From Chitiniphilus purpureus (GTDB taxonomy: Bacteria; Pseudomonadota; Gammaproteobacteria; Burkholderiales; Chitinibacteraceae), in the NCBI RefSeq assembly GCF_025642115.1, contig NZ_CP106753.1, positions 3,597,501 to 3,661,500 on the forward strand: 64,000 nt of DNA, given 5' to 3'. Shown in pieces: positions 45,393 to 55,347 of the stretch (the stretch's first letter is position 1; every line of letters begins with the position of its first letter). The notes under the pieces were generated by a model. That model did not search any database. It worked only from the letters and a program-made list of their open reading frames with translations, and was not told the origin of the DNA. The position numbers and the translations under genes are program-made.

Positions 45393-46015
45393 AGCATGGC
45401 CTCATCGGCACGACGCTCCCGGCGGCGACGCCAGTACCAGATCGCCAGCACGGCAAGCAGCAGCCCGAGCGCCACCAGAATGCCGGTCTGGCCGCGCTTG
45501 ATCCATGTGAGCAGCCATTCGTGGTTGTGCGCGCCGAAGTGGCCGAGGTAGACCCATACCGGCACACTGACGAGCGCGGCCAGGCCATCGAGCAGCAGAA
45601 AGCGCCAGAATGGCACGCATTGGCTCATGCCGGCGGTCAGGAAGATCGGGGAGCGCAACCCTGGCAGGAATCGGGCGATGAACAGCACCCGCTTGCCGTA
45701 GCGGGCGAATTTGTCCTGCACCGCCTCGTAGCGTTCCGGCGTGAGCACATGGGCCACCCAGCGCCATCGGAGCACCCGGGTGCCGTAGTGGCGGCCCAGC
45801 CAGAACATGATCGAATCACCGACCAGCACGCCGGCCATGCCGACGGCAAACATCACATGCACGTTGGCGTACCCCAGGCCGGAGATGATGCCGCCGGCCA
45901 CGAGGGTGACGTCCTCAGGGATGGGGACACCGAATCCACAGACCAGCAGCACCAGAAAAACCGCAAGGTAGCCGTAATCTGTGAAGATGGTGACAAGGTA
46001 TTGCAGGATATCCAT
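45389..46015 (-). CDS. DedA-family membrane protein
   Basis: The 208-residue inner-membrane protein has 4-5 hydrophobic segments and the family signature block: G-V-P-I-P-E-D-V-T-L near residue 30, G-D-S-I-M-F-W-L-G-R near 67, and F-I-A-R-F-L-P-G-L-R-S-P near 110. DedA proteins are linked to undecaprenyl phosphate or phospholipid movement across the membrane and to proton-motive force. ATG 46015 is chosen over 46054 because the first helix starts directly after it. It is coupled to alr by a 4-base overlap, so both may serve cell-wall synthesis. Confidence 0.88.
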   Translation of the reverse strand: MDILQYLVTIFTDYGYLAVFLVLLVCGFGVPIPEDVTLVAGGIISGLGYANVHVMFAVGMAGVLVGDSIMFWLGRHYGTRVLRWRWVAHVLTPERYEAVQDKFARYGKRVLFIARFLPGLRSPIFLTAGMSQCVPFWRFLLLDGLAALVSVPVWVYLGHFGAHNHEWLLTWIKRGQTGILVALGLLLAVLAIWYWRRRRERRADEAML

Positions 46016-46186
46016 CAGGTACAAGCCTGGCGCCGCTGCGCGATGGCGGATCATAGCATGGGCATCTCAAGCCACCAGCAAGTTCCCGGGCGTGCTGCCG
46101 CTGTCCGCTTACAGGATGGACGCCTGCCACGCCATGAGTGATTTGCGTGTGTTATAACCAGCCGAACTAGCAGCCTGGACATCCAG

Positions 46187-47479
46187 ATGGATCGCGGTTT
46201 TTTCCTGATTCTTGGCGCGCAGTTCCTCTCGGCGCTGGCCGACAACGCACTGTTCATCGCCGCACTGGCGCTCCTGAAGGAGCTGCGGGCCCCCGAATGG
46301 CATCTGTCGATGCTGTTGTGGAGCTTCACAGTGTCGTACGTGGTGCTGGCGCCGTTTGCCGGGGCCTTTGCCGATGCCTGGCACAAGGGGCAGGCGATGA
46401 TGATCTGCAACGGCATCAAGATCGCGGGCTGTGTGGCCATGCTGATCGGGCTGCCGCCGATCTTCGCCTATGCACTGGTCGGCTTTGGCGCGGCCGCCTA
46501 CTCACCGGCCAAGTACGGCCTGATCACCGAATACCTCCCCCACGAGCAGTTGGTGGCCGCCAACGGCTGGTTGGAAGGTGCGACGGTGGCCGCGATCATC
46601 TTCGGTACCGTGCTCGGGGGGCTGCTCGCGGGCGATCGCGCCGGCGTGCTGCTGCATGCCTGGCTGCCCGCCACCGGTTTGTCGCAGGGGCAGTGGGCGA
46701 TCGCGGTAATTTTGCTGGTCTACCTGGCGGCGGCCTGGGTGAACCTGTACATCCCCCGGCTCAATGTCCAGCTCAAGCCGCTGCGCCTCGCACCATGGAC
46801 GCTGATCCGGGAGTTTTGCTGGTGCGTGACCCGGTTGTGGCGTGATCCGCAGGGCCAGCTGTCGCTGGCGGTGACCACGCTGTTCTGGGGAGCGGGAGCG
46901 AGCATGCGGCTGGTGGTGCTCAACTGGGCGGTGATCTGGCTGCATTTCACGATGGAACAGGCAACCCGGCTCATCGCCGTGGTGGCATTCGGAACGGCGT
47001 TCGGCGCGCTGATCGCCGGGCGCTATATCCCGCTCAAGCGGGCCTTCGCCGTGCTGCCGGCCGGGGTGTTGATGGGTGTGCTCGTGATCGGGATGCTGTT
47101 TGTCAACCAGACGGCGCTGGCCGCGTTGCTGATGTTTCTGATCGGGGCGCTGGCCGGCTTCTTCGTGGTTCCCCTCAATGCAATGCTGCAGCATCGGGGG
47201 CATCTGCTGATGGGCGCCGGCCATTCGATCGCGGTACAGAACTTCAATGAAAACCTCGGCATCCTCGTCATGGTCGGCACGCACGCCCTGTTGGTGAAAT
47301 TCATGAGCAGCCCGCTGCCGCCCGACGCCCCCGCGGTCATCGCCCGCCAGTTCCAGGCCAGCGGCATGCCACCCATGCACTGGATCATCTGCGGCTTCGG
47401 CCTGTTTGTGGCGCTGACCATGGTCTGGATCATCCACCGTTACCGCAAGGGCCTGCGCGCAGGCATCATGCATGACTAG
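46187..47479 (+). CDS. lplT: Lysophospholipid transporter LplT
   Basis: This 430-residue MFS protein matches LplT, which flips lysophosphatidylethanolamine into the cell for re-acylation. It opens F-L-I-L-G-A-Q-F-L-S-A-L-A-D-N-A-L-F-I-A, the LplT hallmark. It also has A-A-A-Y-S-P-A-K-Y-G-L-I-T-E near residue 105 and N-F-N-E-N-L-G-I-L near 350. In enterobacteria lplT is joined to the acyltransferase gene aas; here it instead overlaps an RND adaptor gene by 8 bases. A TTATAA lies upstream near 46152 as a possible -10. Confidence 0.92.
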   Translation: MDRGFFLILGAQFLSALADNALFIAALALLKELRAPEWHLSMLLWSFTVSYVVLAPFAGAFADAWHKGQAMMICNGIKIAGCVAMLIGLPPIFAYALVGFGAAAYSPAKYGLITEYLPHEQLVAANGWLEGATVAAIIFGTVLGGLLAGDRAGVLLHAWLPATGLSQGQWAIAVILLVYLAAAWVNLYIPRLNVQLKPLRLAPWTLIREFCWCVTRLWRDPQGQLSLAVTTLFWGAGASMRLVVLNWAVIWLHFTMEQATRLIAVVAFGTAFGALIAGRYIPLKRAFAVLPAGVLMGVLVIGMLFVNQTALAALLMFLIGALAGFFVVPLNAMLQHRGHLLMGAGHSIAVQNFNENLGILVMVGTHALLVKFMSSPLPPDAPAVIARQFQASGMPPMHWIICGFGLFVALTMVWIIHRYRKGLRAGIMHD

Positions 47480-48587
47480 AACGTTGATCACCGCGCTGGC
47501 GTTCGCGCTGGCGTTGGGCGGTTGCGCCAAGCGCGAGCGCGACGCCGCCCCCCGCAATCCCACACCCAAGGTCAGCATCGTCACGGCCGTACGCGAGGAC
47601 GTGCCGATCACCCTGGCGGCGCAAGGCAACGTGGTGGCGATCAACCAGGTGCAGATCCGCCCCAAGATCTCCTCCACCGTGCGCAGCGTCGAAATCCGCG
47701 AAGGACAGGACGTGCGCGCCGGCCAGTTGCTGTTCACGCTGGATGCGCGTGAGGACGAAACCGTGTTGACGCGCAGCGCCGCGTTGATCCGCAAGATCGA
47801 GGCCGATCTTGCGCTGGCGCAGCAGACCCTGGATCGCAACCGCACGCTGGCCGCATCGGGATTCCTCTCGCCTAGCGCCGTCGATACCACGCAAAGCCAG
47901 GTGGCCGCGTTGCAGGCGGAGCTTGCCGCCGCACGCTCGGAGCGCGCCACCAACCAGGTCAAGGTGTCGTACAACCGGATCGCCGCACCGTTCGCCGGCC
48001 GCGCCGGCGCCATCAACGTGCACCCGGGCAGCCTGGTGCAGCCCGGCAGCGCCGACCCGATGGTGACGCTGGCACAGCTCGATCCGATCCAGGTCGAATT
48101 CACCGCGCCCGAGCGGGATCTGCCGCTGCTGCTCGCCACGCAGACGCGCGGCGCGCTCACCGCCCGTGTCCGGCTGGCAGACGGCAGTGAACGCACAGGC
48201 AAGGTGGTGTTCATCGACAACGCGGTCGATCCGGATGCGGGCACCATCAGGCTCAAGGCCGAGTTCGCCAATGCGGACCGGCAGTTGTGGCCTGGGCTGT
48301 TCGCACGCGTCGAGATCGACGCCGGCGTCGAACAGGGCGTGGTGGTGATCCCGGCCGAAGCGGTGCTGAGCGGCCCGGAACGGCGCTTCGTCTACGTGCT
48401 GCAAGGCGACGGCAGCGTGCGCGACCAGCAGGTCGAGGTGGTGCGGGTGGTTGACGAGCGGGCGGTGGTCAACCGGCTCACCCCAGGCGCCGTCGTGGTA
48501 CGTGAGGGCGGGCAGAACCTGCGCCCGGGCATGAAGGTGGCCCCGGTGCGACCGGCCGGCCGGCCCGCGCGCGGAGCGGGCGCATGA
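47472..48587 (+). CDS. RND efflux membrane-fusion (adaptor) lipoprotein
   Basis: The 371-residue precursor has a lipoprotein signal ending A-L-G-G-C. It then has the lipoyl-type half-motifs (V-Q-I-R-P-K-I-S-S-T-V and I-R-E-G-Q-D-V-R-A-G-Q-L-L-F), a helical hairpin at about residues 100-165, and beta-barrel domains (I-A-A-P-F-A-G-R-A-G near 173). Adaptors link an inner-membrane RND pump to a TolC channel. It overlaps lplT by 8 bases and the pump gene by 4 bases, so all three form one operon. No outer-membrane channel follows. Confidence 0.93.
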   Translation: MTRTLITALAFALALGGCAKRERDAAPRNPTPKVSIVTAVREDVPITLAAQGNVVAINQVQIRPKISSTVRSVEIREGQDVRAGQLLFTLDAREDETVLTRSAALIRKIEADLALAQQTLDRNRTLAASGFLSPSAVDTTQSQVAALQAELAAARSERATNQVKVSYNRIAAPFAGRAGAINVHPGSLVQPGSADPMVTLAQLDPIQVEFTAPERDLPLLLATQTRGALTARVRLADGSERTGKVVFIDNAVDPDAGTIRLKAEFANADRQLWPGLFARVEIDAGVEQGVVVIPAEAVLSGPERRFVYVLQGDGSVRDQQVEVVRVVDERAVVNRLTPGAVVVREGGQNLRPGMKVAPVRPAGRPARGAGA

Positions 48588-51500
48588 ATGTCTCCGAGCT
48601 GTGCATCCGCCGGCCGGTCGCCACCTATCTGATCTGGCTGGCCGTGGTGGTCGCCGGGGTGGCCGCCTGGTTCAAGCTGCCGATCGCCGCGTTGCCCACC
48701 TACGATACGCCGACCATCAATGTCTCGGCCAACCTGCCCGGCGCCAGCCCCGAGACCATGGCCACCTCGGTGGCCACACCACTGGAGAAGCAGTTCTCCA
48801 CCATCCCGGGACTGAGCGTGATCACGTCATCCAGCACGCTGGGCAGCACATCGATCACGCTGGAGTTCGATACCAGCCGCGACATCGATTCGGCGGCGGG
48901 GGACGTGCAGGCGGCGCTGTATCGCGCCAGCCGTGCGCTGCCGGACGACATGACCAGCCCGCCGTCCTACCGCAAGGTCAACCCGTCGGACGCGCCCATC
49001 CTGCTGATCGCGCTGTCCTCGCCTTCGCTGTCGCTGGCCGAGCTGAACGACTACTCGGACAACCTGGTCGGCCCCGCGTTGTCCACCATCAGCGGGGTGG
49101 CGCAGGTCAACGTATTCGGCCAGAAGAAGTATGCGGTGCGCGTCGAAGTCGACCCCGAGCGGCTGGCGGCGCGTGACCTGACGCTGCCGGAACTCGCGGG
49201 CGCCCTGCGCTCGGCCAACTCCAACTCCCCGGTGGGGCAGCTTGAAGGCCGGCGCCAGGTGCTGATCCTGCAGACCGGGCAGCTCAAGCAGGCATCCGAC
49301 TTCACGCCACTGATCGTCGCGGTCAAGAACGGCCAGCCGGTGCGGTTGCGCGACGTGGCCAAGGTGCAGGACAGCGTGGAGAACGTCAAAAGCGGCAGCT
49401 GGGTCAACGGCGAACGCTCGATCGTGCTGGCCATCCAGCGTCAGCCCGGCGCCAACACGGTGGCAGTGGTCGATGCGATCCGCGCAACGTTGCCCCGGCT
49501 CAAGTCGCAATTGCCCGGCTCGATCGAGATCCGCGAGCTGAACGACCGCTCGCGCTCGGTGCGCGAGGCCATCCACGATGTGAACCTCACGCTGCTGCTC
49601 ACCATCGCGCTGGTGGTGCTGGTGATCCTGCTGTTCCTGCGCCGGCTCTCGGCCACGCTGATCCCTTCGGTGTCGGTGCCGCTGTCCATCCTTGCCACCT
49701 TCGCGCTGATGCTGTGGCTGGGCTACAGCCTGGACAACATCTCGTTGATGGGGCTGACCATCGCAGTGGGCCTGGTGGTCGACGACGCCATTGTGGTGCT
49801 GGAGAACATCGTGCGCCATATCGAGGACGGCATGCAGCCATTCGAGGCCGCCGTACGCGGCGCGCGCGAAGTGGGTTTCACCGTGGTGTCGATCTCAGTG
49901 TCGCTGGTGGCGGTGTTCATCCCGATCTTCTTCATGCCCGGGGTGATCGGCCGGCTGTTCCACGAGTTCGCGGCGGTGGTGTCGCTGTCCATCCTGGTCT
50001 CGGCGGCGGTGTCGCTGACCCTGGTGCCGCTCCTGGCCTCGCGCTTCATCCGGCACGGACACGACGGGGCGCAACGGCGCCCGCCCGCCTGGAGCCGTTT
50101 CTTCGAGCAGGCGTTCGAGCGCACGCTTGCCGGCTACCGGCGCTCGCTCGACTGGGCGCTGGCCCATCGTACCCCGGTGCTGCTGCTGGCGCTGGCCACC
50201 TTCGGGCTGACCGCGTGGCTCTACATGATCTCGCCCAAGGGCTTTTTTCCGCAGGAGGACATCGGCCAGATCCAGGGCACGGTGGAAGGCCCGCAGGACA
50301 TCGCCTATCCCGCGCTGCTGGCGGCCCAGCAGGAGATCGCGCGCCGGGTGCAGCACAATCCCAACGTGGCCTACGTGGTGTCCAACGTCGGCAACTCGGG
50401 CAACAGCGGCCGCCTCTTCATCACGCTCAAACCACGCGGCGAGCGTGCGCCGATGCAGCAGGCGCTGGCCAGCCTGCGCCGCGACACCGGCGGTGTGCCA
50501 GGCGTGAAGGTGTTCTTCCGCCCGACGCAGAATCTGAATGTCGGCGCCCGCTCGTCGTCGTCGAGCTACCAGTACACCTTGCAGGCGGTGCGGGCGGACG
50601 ATCTCTATCTGTGGGCGGACAGGCTGCTCGCGGCACTGCGTCAGTCCGGCACCCTCACCGATCTCAATTCGGACGTGAAACGGGACGGGCTGCAGGCGCG
50701 GCTCGCCATCGACACCGACCGCGCCCAGCTCCTGGGCGTGGACATGCAGACACTGCGCGACACGCTGTACGCTGCATTCGGCAGCCGCGAGGTCTCGACG
50801 CTCTATCTGGCGCAGGACAGCTACCCGGTGATCATGGAGCTGGATGGGCGCTACCGGCGCGACGAGGCGGACCTTGACGCGATCCGTGTGCGCAGCCGCG
50901 ACGGCACGCTGGTACCGCTGTCCAGCTTCATCACCGTGACGCGCCAGCCGGTCAACACCGCCGTCAACCATCAGGCCCAGTTACCGGCGGTCACGCTGTC
51001 GTTCAACCTCGCCCCCGGCCATGCGCTGTCCGATGCCGCGGCCGCCATCGCCGCCGCCGAACGGCGCATCGGCCTGCCCGGCCATGTGTTCGGCAGCTTT
51101 TCCGGCGAGGCGGCGCTGTTCGCCCAGACCCAGAACACCCAGCTGTGGCTGATCCTGATCGCGGTGGCGGTGATCTATCTGGTGCTGGGCATCCTGTACG
51201 AAAGCTGGGTGCATCCGATCACCATCCTGGCCGGCATCCCTTCGGCCGCGATCGGCGCGCTGCTGTCGCTGCAGCTGGTGGGGCTGGAGCTGAGCTTCAT
51301 CGCCATGGTCGGCATCCTGCTGCTGGTGGGCATCGTCAAGAAGAACGCGATCATGATGATCGATTTCGCGCTGGAGGCGCAGCGCAACCAGGGGCTTGCA
51401 CCGCAGGAGGCAATCCGCCAGGCGTGCCATCTGCGCTTCCGGCCCATCCTGATGACCACCTTCGCCGCAGCGATGGGCGCACTGCCGATCGCGCTCGGCA

Positions 51501-51676
51501 TCGGTGCCGGCGCCGAATTGCGCCAGCCGCTCGGCGTCGCGGTGGTGGGTGGGCTGCTGTTCTCGCAGCTGATCACGCTGTACATCACCCCGGTGCTGTT
51601 CCTCGGCTTTGACGCCCTCTCCCGCCGCTGGCGACGCGAACAGCCGATCGCGCTGCACGACCGGCTGCCGCACTGA
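48584..51676 (+). CDS. RND multidrug efflux pump
   Basis: The 1030-residue pump of the HAE1 family has a hydrophobic helix at residues 10-30, two large periplasmic loops and 12 membrane helices in two repeats. The proton-relay region G-L-V-V-D-D-A-I-V-V-L-E-N-I-V near residue 405 carries the two essential Asp. L-P-T-Y-D-T-P-T-I near 38 and G-I-V-K-K-N-A-I-M-M-I-D-F near 915 are also typical. By pattern it is closer to the MdtB/MdtC or MuxB group than to AcrB. It probably exports organic compounds with the adaptor encoded before it and a TolC channel from elsewhere. Confidence 0.94.
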   Translation: MNVSELCIRRPVATYLIWLAVVVAGVAAWFKLPIAALPTYDTPTINVSANLPGASPETMATSVATPLEKQFSTIPGLSVITSSSTLGSTSITLEFDTSRDIDSAAGDVQAALYRASRALPDDMTSPPSYRKVNPSDAPILLIALSSPSLSLAELNDYSDNLVGPALSTISGVAQVNVFGQKKYAVRVEVDPERLAARDLTLPELAGALRSANSNSPVGQLEGRRQVLILQTGQLKQASDFTPLIVAVKNGQPVRLRDVAKVQDSVENVKSGSWVNGERSIVLAIQRQPGANTVAVVDAIRATLPRLKSQLPGSIEIRELNDRSRSVREAIHDVNLTLLLTIALVVLVILLFLRRLSATLIPSVSVPLSILATFALMLWLGYSLDNISLMGLTIAVGLVVDDAIVVLENIVRHIEDGMQPFEAAVRGAREVGFTVVSISVSLVAVFIPIFFMPGVIGRLFHEFAAVVSLSILVSAAVSLTLVPLLASRFIRHGHDGAQRRPPAWSRFFEQAFERTLAGYRRSLDWALAHRTPVLLLALATFGLTAWLYMISPKGFFPQEDIGQIQGTVEGPQDIAYPALLAAQQEIARRVQHNPNVAYVVSNVGNSGNSGRLFITLKPRGERAPMQQALASLRRDTGGVPGVKVFFRPTQNLNVGARSSSSSYQYTLQAVRADDLYLWADRLLAALRQSGTLTDLNSDVKRDGLQARLAIDTDRAQLLGVDMQTLRDTLYAAFGSREVSTLYLAQDSYPVIMELDGRYRRDEADLDAIRVRSRDGTLVPLSSFITVTRQPVNTAVNHQAQLPAVTLSFNLAPGHALSDAAAAIAAAERRIGLPGHVFGSFSGEAALFAQTQNTQLWLILIAVAVIYLVLGILYESWVHPITILAGIPSAAIGALLSLQLVGLELSFIAMVGILLLVGIVKKNAIMMIDFALEAQRNQGLAPQEAIRQACHLRFRPILMTTFAAAMGALPIALGIGAGAELRQPLGVAVVGGLLFSQLITLYITPVLFLGFDALSRRWRREQPIALHDRLPH

Positions 51677-51767
51677 TCGCAATCGCGGACACGACGCAGG
51701 CAATCCAGGCAAAGCACGGGCGCGGTGCCGGACGCATGATTCCGGCATCGTCCTTCATGCCCACCCC

Positions 51768-52628
51768 ATGCAAAGCAGCCCTCGACAGCTTCGTATCGAG
51801 CGCGCCGTCGACCTCATCAACCGCGGCTATCGCAACGCGCTGACGCTGGATGAGCTTGCCGCCGCCGCCTGCTACTCCAGTTGCCATTTCGTGTGTGCCT
51901 TCGAAGCGGAGGTGGGCGAGGCCCCGTTCGAGACGCTGCGCAAGCGTCGGCTCTACAGCTGTGCCTACCGGCTGCTGGCTGAACCGGGGCTGGCGATCGG
52001 CACCCTCGCAGCGGAGTCGGGCTTCTGCTACGCCACTTCACTGGCCAAGGGCTTCCGCCGGCATTTCGGCATGAGCGCAAGCGACTGGCGGCAAGGCGGC
52101 TGGAACGACTGGGCCGGCCGTGCCCGTGCCGCCATGGCCCCTAACCCGGAGCTGCTCGCCGACGGCACGGCCCCCGATCCGGCCCGACTCCGGCTGGTAC
52201 GGCAGCCCTCCATGCGGGTGATCTATCGACGTTTTCGCGGCGTGTGGGGAGCGCACCTCATCGCTGCGGCACAGGCGGCCCTGGACAGCGCCCGCTACCC
52301 GGTTGCGGGCTTCTATGGCGCCCGCCAGGATCTATTGCACCTGCGAGGCGGGCACGAAGCCTGCTATGACCTTTGCATTCCACTGGCTGCCGGCGCGGCG
52401 CTGCCGCGTCACTACGCGATCGGCGAGCTGCCCGGCGGTCTGTACGCCGCCTACGATCTGTTGCCGGGTGAGCCCTACCGCAGCTGGCGCAGCCTGTTCG
52501 GCCTGTGGCCGCCCAACCGCCGCTTTGTCCCGGACCCTGCCCGGCCCATGCTCGAAGCCTACCCGGACCGATCCCACCCCCTGGTCTGCCGTACCTTGTA
52601 CCTGCCCCTCGTCACGCGGCAGCGTTGA
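51768..52628 (+). CDS. AraC-family regulator with GyrI-like domain, copy 1
   Basis: The 286-residue protein has an N-terminal AraC-type double helix-turn-helix (R-I-E-R-A-V-D-L-I-N-R-G-Y near residue 9, T-L-D-E-L-A-A-A-A-C-Y-S, G-F-C-Y-A-T-S-L-A-K-G-F-R-R-H-F-G). Its C-terminal half resembles the GyrI/BmrR effector-binding fold (V-I-Y-R-R-F-R-G-V-W-G, C-Y-D-L-C-I-P). Such regulators usually respond to small hydrophobic ligands. It is paralogous to the gene at 55348 over its whole length. It directly precedes the beta-propeller gene, 33 bases away, and follows the RND operon, which may be its target. Confidence 0.88.
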   Translation: MQSSPRQLRIERAVDLINRGYRNALTLDELAAAACYSSCHFVCAFEAEVGEAPFETLRKRRLYSCAYRLLAEPGLAIGTLAAESGFCYATSLAKGFRRHFGMSASDWRQGGWNDWAGRARAAMAPNPELLADGTAPDPARLRLVRQPSMRVIYRRFRGVWGAHLIAAAQAALDSARYPVAGFYGARQDLLHLRGGHEACYDLCIPLAAGAALPRHYAIGELPGGLYAAYDLLPGEPYRSWRSLFGLWPPNRRFVPDPARPMLEAYPDRSHPLVCRTLYLPLVTRQR

Positions 52629-52660
52629 ATCCTTCCACCCTGCATCGCCCCGGAGTCGCC

Positions 52661-53737
52661 ATGCGAGCCCCCTTGTACGCCCTTGCCTTGTCCGCAGCTG
52701 CCCTCCATGTCCAAGCCGCCCCCGGCGACATCCGCTGGCAACTCGCCACCGGTGCACCGATACGTGCCGCGCCACTGCGCATCGATGACCTGATCGTCGT
52801 CGGCAACTTCAAAGGGCTGGTGCAGGCCCATGCAGCCGGCGATCGCCAGCTGCGCTGGCAGACCCAGCTCAAGGGTTCGCTCAGCAGCCAGCCGGCGCGC
52901 AGCGGTGATGCGCTGATCGTGCAGACCAGCCGCCAGCTGTATGCGCTGTCCGGCAAGGACGGCCGGGTGCTGTGGCAGCGCGATCTGGGCGACCAGGGCG
53001 ACTGGTCCATGTTCAAGTTGTGGGACAGCTATCAGGCAAGCCCCATAGTGCGCGGCGATATGCTCCTGGTCGCGTTCGGCAACGCGCTGCACGCGCTTGA
53101 CGCACAATCGGGGCAAACGCGCTGGCGATATGCCGCCAGCGATCGCATCATGGCCACGCCCACCGTCGCCGGCACCCAGGTGCTGGTCGCCGACGCGGGC
53201 GGGCGGCTTGCTGCGGTCCGTCTCGCCGACGGCAAGCCCACCTGGCAGCAACAGCCCAACCGCGACACCATCCAATCCGCCATCGCCACCTGGCAACAAT
53301 TGGGTATCTATGGCAGCCGCGACGCGGCCGTGCACGCGGTCGACCTCGCCAGCGGCAAGCCGCGCTGGCAAGTAAGCCATGGCACCGATTGGGTGGTGGC
53401 CACACCGCTGGTGCACGGCAACACCGTCTATGTCGGTTCGTCTGACGGGCTGTTCCTGCAGGCGCTGGCGGCCAAGGATGGCAAGGCGCTGTGGCGGGTG
53501 AACACCGGGCAGAACGCCTTCACCGCGCCGCTGGCCTACGATGGCCAGATCGTCCTCGCCACCGGCGACGCCTATCGCCCGCAGGCGCCGGGCAAGGTGA
53601 GCGCGGTGGGACAGGATGGCAAGCTGCGCTGGCAGGCCACGCTGCCAGCGGGGTTGTTCGGCCAGCCGGTGATCGATGGCGACACACTGCTGGTCGGTGC
53701 TGAGGATGGCACGCTCTACGGCGTGGCGCTGCGCTGA
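52661..53737 (+). CDS. Secreted PQQ-like beta-propeller protein
   Basis: The 358-residue precursor has a signal peptide ending H-V-Q-A-A. It consists of repeated PQQ-type blades: D-L-I-V-V-G-N-F-K-G-L-V-Q-A, Q-L-Y-A-L-S-G-K-D-G-R-V-L-W-Q, L-H-A-L-D-A-Q-S-G-Q-T-R-W-R and V-H-A-V-D-L-A-S-G-K-P-R-W-Q. The W-docking motifs are regular, as in BamB and related scaffold proteins. Residues needed for PQQ or calcium catalysis are not evident, so a structural or binding role is more likely than an oxidoreductase. It lies just behind the AraC-type regulator. Confidence 0.82.
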   Translation: MRAPLYALALSAAALHVQAAPGDIRWQLATGAPIRAAPLRIDDLIVVGNFKGLVQAHAAGDRQLRWQTQLKGSLSSQPARSGDALIVQTSRQLYALSGKDGRVLWQRDLGDQGDWSMFKLWDSYQASPIVRGDMLLVAFGNALHALDAQSGQTRWRYAASDRIMATPTVAGTQVLVADAGGRLAAVRLADGKPTWQQQPNRDTIQSAIATWQQLGIYGSRDAAVHAVDLASGKPRWQVSHGTDWVVATPLVHGNTVYVGSSDGLFLQALAAKDGKALWRVNTGQNAFTAPLAYDGQIVLATGDAYRPQAPGKVSAVGQDGKLRWQATLPAGLFGQPVIDGDTLLVGAEDGTLYGVALR

Positions 53738-54191
53738 ACGGCCTGGGCAGCAGCAGGCGATGCGGCCGCGGCGACAGCCGTACGCAGGGGCGTCGTTGAT
53801 GCCGCCAGTACGACCCCACACATCGCCCGGTCTGGGCATGGTGCCGGCCTGGCACCGGCTGCCCGACCTGCTGGGCGAGCCGGCCTGCCCGCACCGGCTT
53901 CGCCGCCCCTCATCGCAGTGCTGCTCCGTGGTGTGGATGCGCGGGCCGACACGGGTTGCAGCGTGCGCCTCCTGCCCCAGTCTCCTGTTCGAGCCCCGCC
54001 GCGCTGTTGTGAAAATGCCGAAAGCATGACGGTGGCGGGCAGCATATTTGTCCGCATTTGCGTTGATGGGCCGGGCTTTGTCCGCGCTTGCGCTGCGGCG
54101 GGCCGGCACCGCAGCCACGATTGCCCGTGGCGTTACGCTGATCCGACAGCCCGACTTTGCAGGGCTGGTGAATCACACAGAGGATAACGCC
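53738..54191. other. Gap between the beta-propeller and porin genes
   Basis: About 450 bases without a gene, clear terminator or strong repeat. The porin promoter must lie in its right part, but no hexamers stand out. Confidence 0.4.
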
Positions 54192-55205
54192 ATGATTCAA
54201 CGCATTTTTCTGGCAGGGGCCGTGGCCGCCTGCGTCACCACACCGGCGCTGGCCGACGTCTCGATCAGCGGCTCGGCCGAGATGGACCTGTTCTACCTGA
54301 GTGGCCCGGACACGTTCAACGAAGAGATCGCCATCGTGATCAATGTGCACGGCCAAGACCAACTCGACACCGGGGATATGCTCAAGTGGCGCCTGGCGCA
54401 AAAGGTGGCCACCAACTACCGCTTCGACTCCTGGGGCAACCGTGAAGCCTGGATCGGCTACAGCGGCAACTGGGGCGAGCTGCGCTTTGGCAACCAGTTT
54501 TCCAACACCTACCTGCTGGCCGACTGGCCCTATGGCGTGAAGGGGCTGGGCAATCTCATGGCCGATACGGTGGTTGCCGTGGGGGGCGATTTCATCTCCT
54601 ATTTCTCTCCCAACCTCAATGGTCTGAGCTTTGCGGCGCAGTACGATCTGGGGCTGGGCGGCAAGGATGGCCAGGCCTTCGACCTGACCGCCAACTACAG
54701 CAACGGCGGCCTGCATGTGAATGCGGGCTACTACGGCACCCGGGATGCGACCACCGCATTTGCCGGCAACGGCAATGGCCACCGTCTGAGCTACGCCGCG
54801 GGGACTGACAACAGCTACTGGCTGCTGGGCGCTCGCTACCTGCTGGACAACGGCTGGCAGTTCGCCGGCGCCTATCGCAGCACCGGGCTGTCCGCGCCGG
54901 GTGCCGACCGCGAACAGGAGCAGTTCCTGGTGCGCGCCGCCTACACCTTGGGCAAACACAACCTGTCCTTGGGCTACCAGGAGATGCTGGACAGCACGCT
55001 CAACGGCGGCAAGGTGAACGACGGCGTGCAGCAGATCGCCGCGCAATGGACCTATACGCTCTCCAGGCAAAGCGAGGCATTCATGCAGGTGCGCTACCAG
55101 CGGTTCGACGGCGCCAATCCCGCGGCAGGCTTCGGCTTCGATGGCAGGCAGGCCTCGGAGGACGACAGCGCCCGCGTGCTGGTGGGCACCTGGACCGGCT
55201 TCTGA
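54192..55205 (+). CDS. Outer-membrane porin
   Basis: The 337-residue precursor has a signal peptide ending T-P-A-L-A. Alternating amphipathic strands follow, and it ends in W-T-G-F, the terminal Phe recognised by the BAM assembly machinery. The length and motifs (V-S-I-S-G-S-A-E-M-D at the mature start, W-G-N-R-E-A-W-I-G-Y-S-G-N-W-G-E-L-R-F-G-N-Q near residue 78) match the 16-strand general porins of betaproteobacteria. ATG 54192 follows GAGGATAACGC. Which solute it favours is unknown. It lies between two AraC-family paralogues. Confidence 0.9.
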   Translation: MIQRIFLAGAVAACVTTPALADVSISGSAEMDLFYLSGPDTFNEEIAIVINVHGQDQLDTGDMLKWRLAQKVATNYRFDSWGNREAWIGYSGNWGELRFGNQFSNTYLLADWPYGVKGLGNLMADTVVAVGGDFISYFSPNLNGLSFAAQYDLGLGGKDGQAFDLTANYSNGGLHVNAGYYGTRDATTAFAGNGNGHRLSYAAGTDNSYWLLGARYLLDNGWQFAGAYRSTGLSAPGADREQEQFLVRAAYTLGKHNLSLGYQEMLDSTLNGGKVNDGVQQIAAQWTYTLSRQSEAFMQVRYQRFDGANPAAGFGFDGRQASEDDSARVLVGTWTGF

Positions 55206-55347
55206 GTCCACCAACCACATCACCCGTTATGTCATTGCCAGGGTGCCCGGCCAAGCCGGCAACCCCGGTACAGCCACAGTGGCAGCCCCGGTGCATCATG
55301 GCCGGGACCTTTTGCAACCCAGGGCGCCGCCCTTTGCCTGAGCTGCC

